Assembly: GCF_003336755.1 (NCBI RefSeq)
Contig: NZ_QMDI01000013.1
Span: 124,001-188,000, forward strand
Direction of reading: 5' to 3'
DNA: 64,000 nucleotides
Source of the DNA: Elioraea thermophila (ex Habib et al. 2022)
Lineage (GTDB): Bacteria; Pseudomonadota; Alphaproteobacteria; Acetobacterales; Acetobacteraceae
In this document: in pieces, positions 43,958 to 52,496 of the stretch
Position numbering within the stretch: position 1 is the stretch's first letter
Layout of the letters: every line of letters begins with the position of its first letter
Made by a program: the position numbers and the translations under genes
Notes under the pieces: generated by a model
The model's database searches: none
Told to the model about the DNA's origin: nothing
What the model saw: only the letters and a program-made list of their open reading frames with translations

Positions 43958-45060
43958 GCCTCACCCTCGCCCGCACGCCGGCCCGGCCTCCGGAGCTGAT
44001 CGGCACCCTGCCCGGTGGCATGACCGCGGCCGAGGCGCACGCCCAGCTCGCCCACTTTGCCGCCGGCGTCCTCGGCCCCGGGTGGGAGCGGCTGTTCGCC
44101 GCCCCGCACGACGAGGGCGGAGTCACCCTCTGGTCGGTCGAGGGCGAACGATCCTCGCCTTACCTCGGGCTTCCCGCCGGCGAGAGGGCCGCCGTCCGCG
44201 CCTCGCTCGGCCGGGCGGTGTCCGCGCTGCGCCGAGCGGCGGAACGCGACGTTCCGCCCCTCCTGCCCCTCCTCGCCGCCGCCTTGGAGATTCCCAGTTG
44301 GGATGCCGTTCACGTGGTGGACGGGGTGCCGGTCCTCGCCCCCTGGGGGCTGCGCCCCGAGGCGCGAGCGCCTGGGCAAGGCCCGATCACCGCGCTCGAC
44401 GATGGCCGTCCCGCGCGGCCCGCGCCGTTCGTTCCACTCGCCCCAGTCCTCGCCACCCTCGCGGCCCTTGCGCTCCTTGCCCTTGCCGCCGTCTGGCTCA
44501 CCCCCCGTTTCGCGCCGTACCTCGATGCCAGCGTGGCCTGCCGCGCCGACCCCGCCCAGATCGCCGCCCTCTCCGCGCTGCTCGCCGAGGAAGGCCGGGA
44601 ACAAGGCCTCGCCGCCGACCTCTCGGCTTTGGAGACCGAACTCGCCCGCAAGCGCCTCGCCTGCCCGATCGCACGGATCCCGCCGCCGCCCCCGCCCCAG
44701 CCGCCGCGCGAGGCGCGCGCGCCCCCGCCCCCCCCGCCGCAGCGCCCGCCCGACGCCAAACCCTGCGACGAGGAGACGCAGTCAGGCGGACGGGGCATCA
44801 CCCGCACCCGCCACTATCTCGGACCGAACCCGGGGCGCGTAACGCTGCGCTACGACACGCTGATCGAGCCCGACCACATCGAGGTGCTGTATCGCGGCCG
44901 ACAGCTCGCCACGACCTGGATCCCGGTCTCGGGGCGGGGGACCCTTTCCTTCGACTGGCGGCCCAGCGGGACGGGGCCGGAGGCGCATACCGTCGAGGTC
45001 ATCGTCACCGGTTTCGGGCTCTCCACGCGCTGGCGTTACACGCTCGGCTGCCCGCGCTGA
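43954..45060 (+). CDS. SrfA-like single-pass membrane protein 3
   Basis: 368 aa, third member of the paralogous set: cytoplasmic domain with VTLWSVEGE, an ERAAVRASLGRAVSALRRA helix and VVDGVPVLAPWG, a membrane helix at 160-182, then SVACRADPAQIAAL and a coil, a Pro-rich bridge, and a C-terminal beta domain (about 265-368) with a Cys near each end. Translation is coupled to gene 2. The three proteins share the inside half but differ in the periplasmic half, as expected of a hetero-oligomeric membrane base with specialised outer parts. Confidence 0.65.
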   Translation: MSLTLARTPARPPELIGTLPGGMTAAEAHAQLAHFAAGVLGPGWERLFAAPHDEGGVTLWSVEGERSSPYLGLPAGERAAVRASLGRAVSALRRAAERDVPPLLPLLAAALEIPSWDAVHVVDGVPVLAPWGLRPEARAPGQGPITALDDGRPARPAPFVPLAPVLATLAALALLALAAVWLTPRFAPYLDASVACRADPAQIAALSALLAEEGREQGLAADLSALETELARKRLACPIARIPPPPPPQPPREARAPPPPPPQRPPDAKPCDEETQSGGRGITRTRHYLGPNPGRVTLRYDTLIEPDHIEVLYRGRQLATTWIPVSGRGTLSFDWRPSGTGPEAHTVEVIVTGFGLSTRWRYTLGCPR

Positions 45061-45175
45061 TCGAGTGCGTCAGGATCGGACGTGGGGCGTCTCTCCTGCC
45101 CTCACGTGGTCGTGCGTGCGCCACCGCATCGCCACGCGGGCTTGGTAGAAGATCGCCTGCAACGGGAGAGGGCGC

Positions 45176-45526
45176 ATGGATCGATCCTGGCTACTCGCGG
45201 TCCTCGTCGTCGCGGTGAACGTCGGGCCCGTCTGGGCGCAGGCGGACGGCGCCGTGGCGGAGATCCTCCGCCGCGCTGGCGTTGCGCCAATACCCGGCGC
45301 CGTGATGGGTACCGACCCCAAGGCACGCGCGAGCGCGCTCGATGCACTGGAACGCACCTACCCGCTGCCGCCGGACCTGCGGGATCGCGAGAACACCGTG
45401 CCCCCCGACCGCGAGGCGGTGATGGACCGCCTCGGCCTCACCCGCCATCCCGACGCGCCGGTGGTACGGATGACCGACCGCACGCCGACCCGGGCGGAGA
45501 TCGTCGATGCGCTCGCCGGCCGCTGA
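45176..45526 (+). CDS. Small exported hypothetical protein
   Basis: 116 aa. A clear signal peptide (LLAVLVVAVNVGPVWAQA, cut near residue 22) and a short polar mature part with LRRAGVAPIPGAVMG and VPPDREAVMDRLGL. No recognised domain. Its last 20 bases overlap the OmpA-type lipoprotein gene, so both are made together. Its place within the Srf operon makes it a candidate periplasmic component. Confidence 0.55.
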   Translation: MDRSWLLAVLVVAVNVGPVWAQADGAVAEILRRAGVAPIPGAVMGTDPKARASALDALERTYPLPPDLRDRENTVPPDREAVMDRLGLTRHPDAPVVRMTDRTPTRAEIVDALAGR

Positions 45527-45953
45527 ACGCCGCCTCGTCCTGCTCGGTCTCGGCGCACTCGCCGCCTGCGCCAGCCCGACTACGCGGCAGATTGCCGGGC
45601 TTGAGACCCGGGGCATCGTGCTGACGGTGAACTTCGACCTCAACTCCTACGCCATCCGCCCCGATGCCCGGCCGCTGCTCGACACGCTGGCGGATGCGAT
45701 GACCGACCCGCGCCTGTCGCGTCACCGCTACGAGATCAACGGGCACACGGATTCGACCGGGCGTCTTGCGCGCAACCTTGCCCTCTCGGAACTGCGCGCC
45801 GCGGCGGTGGTGGACTATCTCGCCGCCAAGGGCGTGCCGCGCGATCGGATGCGCGCCCAAGGGTTCGGCCCCTTGCAGCCGCTCGATCCCGCCAACCCGC
45901 GCGATCCAGCGAACCGCCGGGTCGAGGTGTTCGCCATCCCGCCCCCCGAGTGA
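45507..45953 (+). CDS. OmpA-type peptidoglycan-binding lipoprotein
   Basis: 148 aa. Lipobox L-A-A-C (residues about 18-21), then an OmpA C-terminal domain: VNFDLNSYAIRPDARPLLD, INGHTDSTGRLARNLALSELRA and ANRRVEVFAI. The Asp and Arg that grip diaminopimelate (in GHTDSTG and in NRRVEV) are present. It should sit in the outer membrane, holding the wall. In the Srf operon it would tie the machine to peptidoglycan, much as Pal-like parts do in other trans-envelope systems (inference). Confidence 0.82.
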   Translation: MRSPAAERRLVLLGLGALAACASPTTRQIAGLETRGIVLTVNFDLNSYAIRPDARPLLDTLADAMTDPRLSRHRYEINGHTDSTGRLARNLALSELRAAAVVDYLAAKGVPRDRMRAQGFGPLQPLDPANPRDPANRRVEVFAIPPPE

Positions 45954-45959
45954 CCCGCC

Positions 45960-46640
45960 ATGCTCGCCGCCCTCGCCCGTGCCCGACCGCTCGCCCTCGC
46001 CGCCGCACTCGCCGTCGCGCTCTCCGCGTGTGCGAGCACGCATGGCGCTGATGGCGAACCCCTTTCGCCCGCGCAGCGACAGTTGCGCGAGCAGAATGAA
46101 CGCTTCACCGAGACGGTGGCCACCGGAGCCATTGCAGGAGCCGTCCTGCTCGGGCTGATCGGGGCGCTTGCCGCGGGGCCGAACAACCGCGGCGAAGGCG
46201 CGCTGGTCGGTGCCGCCGCCGGCGCCGCCCTCGGTGCCGCTGCCGGCCACTACATCGCGAAGCGCAACCAGCGCTTCGCCTCGCGCGAGGAGGCGGCCGC
46301 CGCGCGCATCGCCGCAGCGAAGGAGGAGGCGGCGGAACAGGAGGCGGCCGCCCAGGCCGCCCAGGCCGTCGCGGCGGAAAACCGCGCCAAACTCGCCCGC
46401 CTCGAGGCGCGCATCCGCGCTGGCGAAGCGAACGCTGCCCAGCTTGCGCGCAGCCGCCGGGCAGCCGAGGAGGATCTCGCCGCCATCGACACCGCGATCG
46501 AGAACAACCGCCGGGTCGAGGCCGCGATGCGGGCGGACGGCGCGACCCGCGAGGCGGACCGGGTCGCCGCCTCGCGTCAGCGGATGGAGGAGAGCGCGCG
46601 TGAGTTGCGCGAAGCCCTCGCCCGGGTGCCGGCGGCATGA
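45960..46640 (+). CDS. Glycine-zipper coiled-coil lipoprotein
   Basis: 226 aa. Lipobox L-S-A-C at about 21-24, then a Gly/Ala-rich hydrophobic pair of segments (GAIAGAVLLGLIGALAAG and GAAAGAALGAAAGHYIA) typical of glycine-zipper membrane proteins, and from about 105 on a long Ala/Glu/Arg coiled coil. No family is recognised beyond this. It begins seven bases after the OmpA-type gene and overlaps the next (ATGA). Possibly a structural rod of the Srf complex. Confidence 0.6.
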   Translation: MLAALARARPLALAAALAVALSACASTHGADGEPLSPAQRQLREQNERFTETVATGAIAGAVLLGLIGALAAGPNNRGEGALVGAAAGAALGAAAGHYIAKRNQRFASREEAAAARIAAAKEEAAEQEAAAQAAQAVAAENRAKLARLEARIRAGEANAAQLARSRRAAEEDLAAIDTAIENNRRVEAAMRADGATREADRVAASRQRMEESARELREALARVPAA

Positions 46641-47119
46641 TCCGGCGCGCCGCCCTTCTCCTGGCGCTCGCGGTGTCCGCCTGTGCACCCGCCGGGCCGG
46701 CGGCGGAGCGGGGCTTCTTCGGCGGCTGGGCGGCGGCGATCAGCGGCGAGGACGAGGCCCGCGCAGCCAGGATGGAGCGTGAAGCACAATCCGCCGAAGC
46801 GCGCGCGCTCGAGGCCCGCGCCCAGGCGCTGAGGGCGGAGCGCGAGAGGGAGCGCACCACCGCCCAGCTCCGCGACGCCGAACTGCGTCTCGCAAGGCTC
46901 GAAGCGAGGCTCGCCGCCCTGCGGCGCGATCTCGAAGCGGCGCGGGCCTCCCGCCTGGAGCCGGATGGCGGACGGGGGGCATCGCTCGCGCGGGATCTCG
47001 ACCGTCTCGAGCGCGACCGCGCCGCTGCCGTCCGCGCGCCCGACCCAGAGGCCGTCCGCCGCCTCGAACAGGGGGCCGACGACCTTTCCCGCGCGCTCGA
47101 CGCCTATCGTCGTCTGTGA
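46637..47119 (+). CDS. Coiled-coil lipoprotein
   Basis: 160 aa. Lipobox V-S-A-C near residues 13-16, a short GFFGGW stretch, then an almost unbroken charged coiled coil (RMEREAQSAEARALEARAQA and onward). It looks like a shorter relative of the preceding lipoprotein. Its 3' end overlaps the SUMF1-like gene on the opposite strand by 16 bases, joining the two Srf operons tail-to-tail. Function unknown. Confidence 0.55.
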   Translation: MIRRAALLLALAVSACAPAGPAAERGFFGGWAAAISGEDEARAARMEREAQSAEARALEARAQALRAERERERTTAQLRDAELRLARLEARLAALRRDLEAARASRLEPDGGRGASLARDLDRLERDRAAAVRAPDPEAVRRLEQGADDLSRALDAYRRL

Positions 47120-48672
47120 GGGATGCCGACCGCGGCGAGAATGGCTGCCTCGGCTTCCGCCGCCGATGGCAAGCGCCCGCGCCGCGCCTCCATCATGTGC
47201 CGGGCGGCAAGCGCAACCAGCTCCGGCCCCAGTCTGAACCCGCGCGCGCGCAGCTCCTCCGCCACGATGCGGGCCTCCGCCGCGATCGTCGCCTCGTCCT
47301 CAGCCGCGGCCTCGCGCACCGTGCGCAGGTAAGCATCCAAGACCTGCGTGATTCCGGCCGGGGTTTCCGCCACCCTGGCCGCGAGCCCCTCGCGCGCTGC
47401 GGTGATAGGCGGGCGTGACGCCTCGGGCAGGACAGGGCCCACACCGTCGAGCAGGCGAGCCACCGCCTCGAGCACCGTCGCGTTGCCGTGCGCGACCGCG
47501 ACTAGGCGCGCGAGTGCCGCGGCCGCCTCGAGTCCCGCTCGCAACGCCGCCCGCTCGCGATCCGCCCGCAGCCGCGCCTCGGCCCGCATCGCGGCATCGA
47601 CAGCGGCGAGCCCGCGCGCAAGCGCAGGATCGGTGGTCTCGCGGCGAATTTGGGCGAGGAGGGCGCGCGGGTCCTCGGCCAGCCGCTCGCGCGAGGCGGC
47701 GGCTTCGGCGAAGGCACGGCGGAACGTCTCTGGCGCTGCGTCATCGACCGTCACCACGAGGCCGAGCACGACCCGGAACCCGACCGTCCGCAGGCGCAAG
47801 GGCGATCCGTCGCGCGGGTTGAAGGGGGGATACTCCTCGCGTAGGGCGGAGCGGATCGACTCGCGGTCGGTCAGGTAATGCCCGCCGCGCGCCACCACGC
47901 CACCGACGAGGCCGTGCGGGCGGCCGACCCGGTTGAGCCGATAGGGCTCGAGCACCCACTCAGCGACATTCCCCAGCATGTCGTGCAGGCCCAGAGGGTT
48001 CGGCTTGAGCGAACCGACGGGGCGAGCGCGGCCGGAGGCCGAGTCCGGTCCGGCGAACCAGACATAGGCCGCCATCCCCTCCGGCATGGGCGGCGTGCGG
48101 GCGGTGAATTCCGCCTCGCCCACCGCCGCGCCGCCGCGTGCGGCGTACTCCCACTCCTCCTCCGTCGGCAGCCGCACATAGGCGCGCGCCTGGCCGCGCG
48201 TCGGCAACGCGTCGGGAGCGTTCGCCGCCAGCCAGGCAGAGAGGCGCGCCGTGAACGCGATCGCCTCGAACCAGGAGACCTCGGCGGCGGGGACACGACC
48301 GGCGGGAGATGGAGCGGGGCAGCTCTCGTTCATCACGGCGGCGAACTGGTCGCGCGTGACCTCGTACTTGCCGACCCACATCACGCGTTCGTTGCCGTGC
48401 CGAAAGGCGCCCGCGAGATGGGTGCGACGGGGGAACTCGCTGTGGTCGGTGGCGGGGTCGGCCTCGCCGACGACGATGGGGCGATCATCGAGCGGGCTCG
48501 GGCCGGCGGGAACCGGGACCGGGCGAAACGCGATGCGCGCCCCGCACGGCATCGGCAGCACGAGATCATCGGCGAGCGGGGTCGGGTTCCACGACGCCTG
48601 TGGCCAAGCCTCAGAGCCGCGGGCAGGCTGGATACAGAGGAGGACGAGGATCAGCCTCGCCAGCCTACGCAT
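47104..48672 (-). CDS. Secreted SUMF1/formylglycine-enzyme-fold protein, probably non-catalytic
   Basis: 522 aa. Signal peptide 1-20, SUMF1 (C-type-lectin-like) fold at about 50-305 with YEVTRDQFAAVM, VSWFEAIAFTARLSAWL, RLPTEEEWEYAARGG, DMLGNVAEWVLEPYRL and GFRVVLG, then a helical Ala/Arg-rich region to the end. Formylglycine enzymes need a cysteine pair near the end of the fold. Here that part (SALREEYPPFNPRDGSPLRL) has none, so it is more likely a binding module. Last gene of the SrfB operon; its start overlaps the permease stop by eight bases. Confidence 0.8.
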   Translation of the reverse strand: MRRLARLILVLLCIQPARGSEAWPQASWNPTPLADDLVLPMPCGARIAFRPVPVPAGPSPLDDRPIVVGEADPATDHSEFPRRTHLAGAFRHGNERVMWVGKYEVTRDQFAAVMNESCPAPSPAGRVPAAEVSWFEAIAFTARLSAWLAANAPDALPTRGQARAYVRLPTEEEWEYAARGGAAVGEAEFTARTPPMPEGMAAYVWFAGPDSASGRARPVGSLKPNPLGLHDMLGNVAEWVLEPYRLNRVGRPHGLVGGVVARGGHYLTDRESIRSALREEYPPFNPRDGSPLRLRTVGFRVVLGLVVTVDDAAPETFRRAFAEAAASRERLAEDPRALLAQIRRETTDPALARGLAAVDAAMRAEARLRADRERAALRAGLEAAAALARLVAVAHGNATVLEAVARLLDGVGPVLPEASRPPITAAREGLAARVAETPAGITQVLDAYLRTVREAAAEDEATIAAEARIVAEELRARGFRLGPELVALAARHMMEARRGRLPSAAEAEAAILAAVGIPHRRR

Positions 48673-49864
48673 CGCGCAAGCCCTCCGCCGGTTCGATCGC
48701 CGCCGCGCGTGCGGCGGCGAAGAGGGAGGCGAGTACGGCCCCGAGCACGGTCAGCACGGCGGCGATGGCGAGATGCTCCGGTGTAATGCGTGCGATCGGC
48801 CCTTCGCCCACGGCCACACCCAGACGATTGATGACGGCGGCAACGCCAAGCGCGATGGCGCCGGCGAAGACCGCCGCTGCCGACGCCAGCGCAACGGCCT
48901 GGGTGAGCGGGAAGGCGAGGAGCCCGCGCGCGGGCATGCCCATGAGACGTAACAGGGCGAGCGCGCGCCGCTTCCGTTCGACGGAAGCCTGCATCGTCAC
49001 GCCGAGCGAAACCGAGTAACCCGCCCCTCCCAAGGCCGCGAGCGCGACGAAGAGCAGCCCGAGCGACCGATCGAGGGCGAGGAGCCCCGCCACCTCCTCG
49101 GCCTGCGAGACCACTTCGATACCCTCCGCCCGCAACACGCGATCGAGCACCACCACGTCCTCGAGACGGCGCGCATGCAGCCGAAAGCCGGCGTAGAGCC
49201 TAGCCGGATCCGGCGGCGCGTCGATCTCGGCCACGGGCAGGGCGATCGTCCCCTCCTGGAAGTCCTCGATCAGCAGCAAAAGCGGCAGCGGCACGAAGGC
49301 AGCGTCGCGCGCGAAGACCTCGCGCGGCAGAACGGCGGCGACCGCAAGGTCCAGGGCGAGGGTCTCGCGCCGGCCCTCGACGATGCGATCGACCCGCAGG
49401 CGGATCGTCGCGCCTTCGCCGACGCCGAGACGTTCGGCGAGGGTGGCGGACAGGGCGGCGGCACGTCCCACGGGCGGCGGCCGACCGGCCAGCAGGGGAT
49501 CTCCCGCCGCGGTGGCGAGAAGCTCGCCGCGGAATGCACTGAGCGAGTCCGCCGAACGGGCGAAGGCGCCGGAGGCGGCGAGCGAGCGCGTGCGAGGCAC
49601 GATGAAGGCGACGTCCGGCCGCGCCGCCAAACGGGCGAAGAAGGCCGCATCGAAGGTGCGGTTGGTCTGATTGACGATCTCCCGCGCGCGCGGGTTCTGC
49701 ACCAGCGCCTCGCGCAAGGAATCGATCACGCCGGCCTTGAGGCCGAACAGGACGATGAGCGGGGCGAGTACGGCGGCGATGCCCGACAGGGTGGCGAGCG
49801 CAAGACGGGCCTCGGCGGCGGCGTCGGCCAGCGCGAGCCGGGCGGCAAGCCTCACGCCGGGCAT
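48665..49864 (-). CDS. FtsX/MacB-like ABC transporter permease
   Basis: 399 aa with the type-VII ABC layout: one membrane helix near the N-terminus (about 24-46), a large periplasmic domain (about 50-270), and three helices at the C-terminal end (GLLFVALAALGGAGYSVSLG, LASAAAVFAGAIALGVAAV, LAIAAVLTVLGAVLASLFAA). Such permeases transmit ATP hydrolysis as mechanical motion across the membrane (MacB, LolCE, FtsX) and do not move solutes through a pore. It overlaps the ATPase gene by 13 bases, so the two form a pair. Confidence 0.83.
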   Translation of the reverse strand: MPGVRLAARLALADAAAEARLALATLSGIAAVLAPLIVLFGLKAGVIDSLREALVQNPRAREIVNQTNRTFDAAFFARLAARPDVAFIVPRTRSLAASGAFARSADSLSAFRGELLATAAGDPLLAGRPPPVGRAAALSATLAERLGVGEGATIRLRVDRIVEGRRETLALDLAVAAVLPREVFARDAAFVPLPLLLLIEDFQEGTIALPVAEIDAPPDPARLYAGFRLHARRLEDVVVLDRVLRAEGIEVVSQAEEVAGLLALDRSLGLLFVALAALGGAGYSVSLGVTMQASVERKRRALALLRLMGMPARGLLAFPLTQAVALASAAAVFAGAIALGVAAVINRLGVAVGEGPIARITPEHLAIAAVLTVLGAVLASLFAAARAAAIEPAEGLRDA

Positions 49865-50568
49865 GGCAGCGGTTCCGCCTCGACGATCGAGCGCGCCTCG
49901 CCCGGGATCGGGACCACCCGACGGAGCTCGAGCCCGGCACGGCGCGCCTCATCCGCGTCATGGGTGGCGACGAGGAGCGCCGCACCATCCTCGGCGCAGG
50001 CGGCGACCAGCATGGTGAACACCCCCGACGCCAATTCCGGATGAAGGGCGGAGGTCGGTTCGTCGGCAATAACGACGGCAGGGCGATGGGCGAGCGCCCG
50101 CGCGATCGCCGCACGCTGCCGCTGGCCGACGGAGAGGGCCGCGGGCCACTTGCCGAGTTCGGCGGCAATGCCAAGACGCTCGGCGAGGTCGACGATTCGA
50201 CGCCGATCGCGCCGTCGCGCCAGCCGCTGCGGCAAGGCGATGTTGTCGGCGACGGTGAGGAAGGGAAGCAAGCCTCCGGTCTGCAGCACGTAACCGATGG
50301 CCCGCGCGCGCAGCGCGGCGAGCGCATCATGCGCGCCCCGGGCCCACAATGCCGCCGCGTCTACCCCGGCGACGACGAGACGCTCGGCCCGATCGGGGGC
50401 GAGCGCGAGCGCGGCGAGATCGAGCGTCGTGCTTTTGCCCGCCCCCGACGGGCCGATCAGGGCGAGCCCTTGGCCTGCACCGAGCACGAGCGAGGGAACC
50501 TCGAGCATGAACCGCGCCGCACCGGAGACCAGCGTGCGTCGCACGCCCTCGAGCGCGAGCACGCTCAC
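49852..50568 (-). CDS. LolD/MacB-like ABC ATPase
   Basis: 238 aa. Walker A G39PSGAGKST47, signature LSVGQRQR, Walker B VVIADEPTSAL, and VLVATHDADEA as H-loop, with VLQTGGLLPFLTVADNI after the Q-loop as in LolD/FtsE-type subunits. Starts at the GTG at 50568, inside the stop of the vWA gene (GTGA); the open frame further upstream overlaps vWA and is not protein-like. It should drive the FtsX-like permease encoded directly downstream. Confidence 0.87.
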   Translation of the reverse strand: MSVLALEGVRRTLVSGAARFMLEVPSLVLGAGQGLALIGPSGAGKSTTLDLAALALAPDRAERLVVAGVDAAALWARGAHDALAALRARAIGYVLQTGGLLPFLTVADNIALPQRLARRRDRRRIVDLAERLGIAAELGKWPAALSVGQRQRAAIARALAHRPAVVIADEPTSALHPELASGVFTMLVAACAEDGAALLVATHDADEARRAGLELRRVVPIPGEARSIVEAEPLPCPA

Positions 50569-52496
50569 GGCAGGTGCGCGAGCGGCACCGGGTACATCGC
50601 CTCGCCCGGATCGCGCGCGCGATCGAGGTTCACCCACAGTTCCGGCTGGCGTGCGTATTCCTCGTACAGGCGAAGACGGGCCTCCAACGCGTTGATGATT
50701 TCGCGTCGCGCGCCCGCGCCCATCGCCACCCACTCGTCTTCCGTGATGTCCATGATCCGGGAGCGGTAGGGCAGCCCGTCGAGAAACTCGGCGAACACCC
50801 CGCCCACGCGTTGCAGCTCGGCCACCCGGCGCGGGTCGCGCGCCATGGCCGCCGCCAGCCCGCGCAAGCGGCCGAAGAACGTTTCGGGTGCGAGACGGCC
50901 GGCATTGCCCGCCTCGATGATCCCTCTCAGCGTCGCCGCAAGATCGGAGAGTTGGTTGCGCGTCAGCAGCACGCGCACCTCCATCGGCCGCCGTGAGGGC
51001 GTCGGGTCCGCCCAGTCCTCATCGACGGTGAAGCTGCGCACGAGGTCTGGCACGCCCGCCCTCTCGAGGCGGCCAAGATAGGCAAGCCGCATGGCGTGCG
51101 CGACGACCTCCGTCTGCTCGGCGATGCGCCGCGTCGCTTCCGCTTGCGGCGGCGCGATGCCGGCAATCGGTCGGCCCACCGTCGCGGCCACGTGGGCGAG
51201 GATCGAATCCGCGAGCACATCGACCATCGCGCCGAAGGCGCTCACGTCGCCGTCGGGCACCGGATAGTAGAGAGGCCCTGCGGCGCCGAAGGCGGAGAGC
51301 TGGCGATACTGCCGCTCCGCCCGCGCGTGATCGGCCCGCCCTCCCTCTGGCGTGCGCAGGTGGAGCACGTAGATCGCGACCTGCTTCGCCTCGGAGCGGG
51401 CGAGCGCATTGAGGTCGGCCGCCGTCAGTCCGGTCGAGGCGCGCGGGTCGGGCGGTTCGCGCATCGAGGCGTCGGTGATCAGCACGAGGAAGCGGCCGCC
51501 GAACTCGTTCCACTTCACCTCATCGAGGGCGAGTTTGATCCCCGCCCCCGCATCCTCCTGCCAGCCTTCCGTCGAGGCGGTGGCTTCCCGCACCTCCGCG
51601 ATGCGCGGCAGGATCGCATCCGGTGCGGCCTGGAAGTCGGGAAGCGCGAAGAGACGGGCGAGGTATTCGACCCGCGGCCGACCCTCGAGCGAATCGCGAT
51701 AGGCGACCATGCCGAAGCGGAAGTTGTCGCGCACCACAGTGTCGCCGATGCGCGAGACGACGCGGCGGATCGCCTCGCGCGTGCGCTCGATGTAGGGCTG
51801 CATCGAAATCGTGGTGTCGATGACGAACACCACCGCGGCGCGGAAGTCGCGCAGCGCCTCGGCACCCGGTGGGGGAGCAGCGGTGCGGGCCGGGGCGGAC
51901 AGCACCTCGAGCAGCCGCGCCGGCGCGCCATGCTCCGGCTCCATGATCTCGGCCGAAAGCACGGGCAGGAGGTAGAAGTTGCGCGTGATGTCGACGTGCA
52001 CCTCGGGTTCCAGCGCGATCACCGGACCGTTGGCGCCTGCCGCGCGGAAGGCGTCGGCGCGCGCGGCGCGATCGCGCGCCGCCCAGGCCTGGCGCACCGT
52101 CTCGGCGTCGCGGAAGAACATCGCACGCTCCCGTCCCGCCGGATTGGTGAAGGCGAGAATCATGGTGTGACGCCAAGGGATGGCGCGTTCCTCCGCGATC
52201 CAGCCCAGGGTGCGGCCGTTCGCCGTCTCGCCGACCTCGAGCCAGCCTTCGCGGCGGTCGTAAACATAGAGGACGGAGAAGGCTGGAACCGGCCGGGTCA
52301 CCCCGGTCTCGCCCGGTCGCGGCGCAAGCACCGCGCCGGGGCGGGTGATCACGCGCTGCCAGAGCGAGGTCGTGCCCTCAATCAAGAGGGGGCGGCGGGC
52401 GGACTGCGCCTCGGCAGGGGGAGCGACGAGCGCCGGCGCGAGGAGGAGAGCGAGCACGACGAGGGGGATCTTCAGCACGCCAATGCATCGTTTCAT
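50565..52496 (-). CDS. Exported von Willebrand factor A protein with SH3-like domain
   Basis: 643 aa. Signal peptide 1-30, an SH3-like segment at about 55-105 (LYVYDRREGWLEVGE, LGWIAEERAIPW), then a vWA domain from about 218 with a MIDAS-like D227-x-T229-x-S231 (VFVIDTTISMQPYI) and FLVLITDASMREP. The C-terminal 200 residues are helical. Periplasmic; it may bind a partner through a metal ion. Starts at ATG 52496, overlapping the Sel1 gene by ATGA, and in turn overlaps the ATPase gene. Related vWA proteins are common in multi-component envelope systems. Confidence 0.8.
   Translation of the reverse strand: MKRCIGVLKIPLVVLALLLAPALVAPPAEAQSARRPLLIEGTTSLWQRVITRPGAVLAPRPGETGVTRPVPAFSVLYVYDRREGWLEVGETANGRTLGWIAEERAIPWRHTMILAFTNPAGRERAMFFRDAETVRQAWAARDRAARADAFRAAGANGPVIALEPEVHVDITRNFYLLPVLSAEIMEPEHGAPARLLEVLSAPARTAAPPPGAEALRDFRAAVVFVIDTTISMQPYIERTREAIRRVVSRIGDTVVRDNFRFGMVAYRDSLEGRPRVEYLARLFALPDFQAAPDAILPRIAEVREATASTEGWQEDAGAGIKLALDEVKWNEFGGRFLVLITDASMREPPDPRASTGLTAADLNALARSEAKQVAIYVLHLRTPEGGRADHARAERQYRQLSAFGAAGPLYYPVPDGDVSAFGAMVDVLADSILAHVAATVGRPIAGIAPPQAEATRRIAEQTEVVAHAMRLAYLGRLERAGVPDLVRSFTVDEDWADPTPSRRPMEVRVLLTRNQLSDLAATLRGIIEAGNAGRLAPETFFGRLRGLAAAMARDPRRVAELQRVGGVFAEFLDGLPYRSRIMDITEDEWVAMGAGARREIINALEARLRLYEEYARQPELWVNLDRARDPGEAMYPVPLAHLP

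Noticed and set aside
47104-48672. Calling the SUMF1 gene a sulfatase-activating formylglycine enzyme
   Set aside because: No catalytic cysteines in the right part of the fold and no sulfatase gene in the window.
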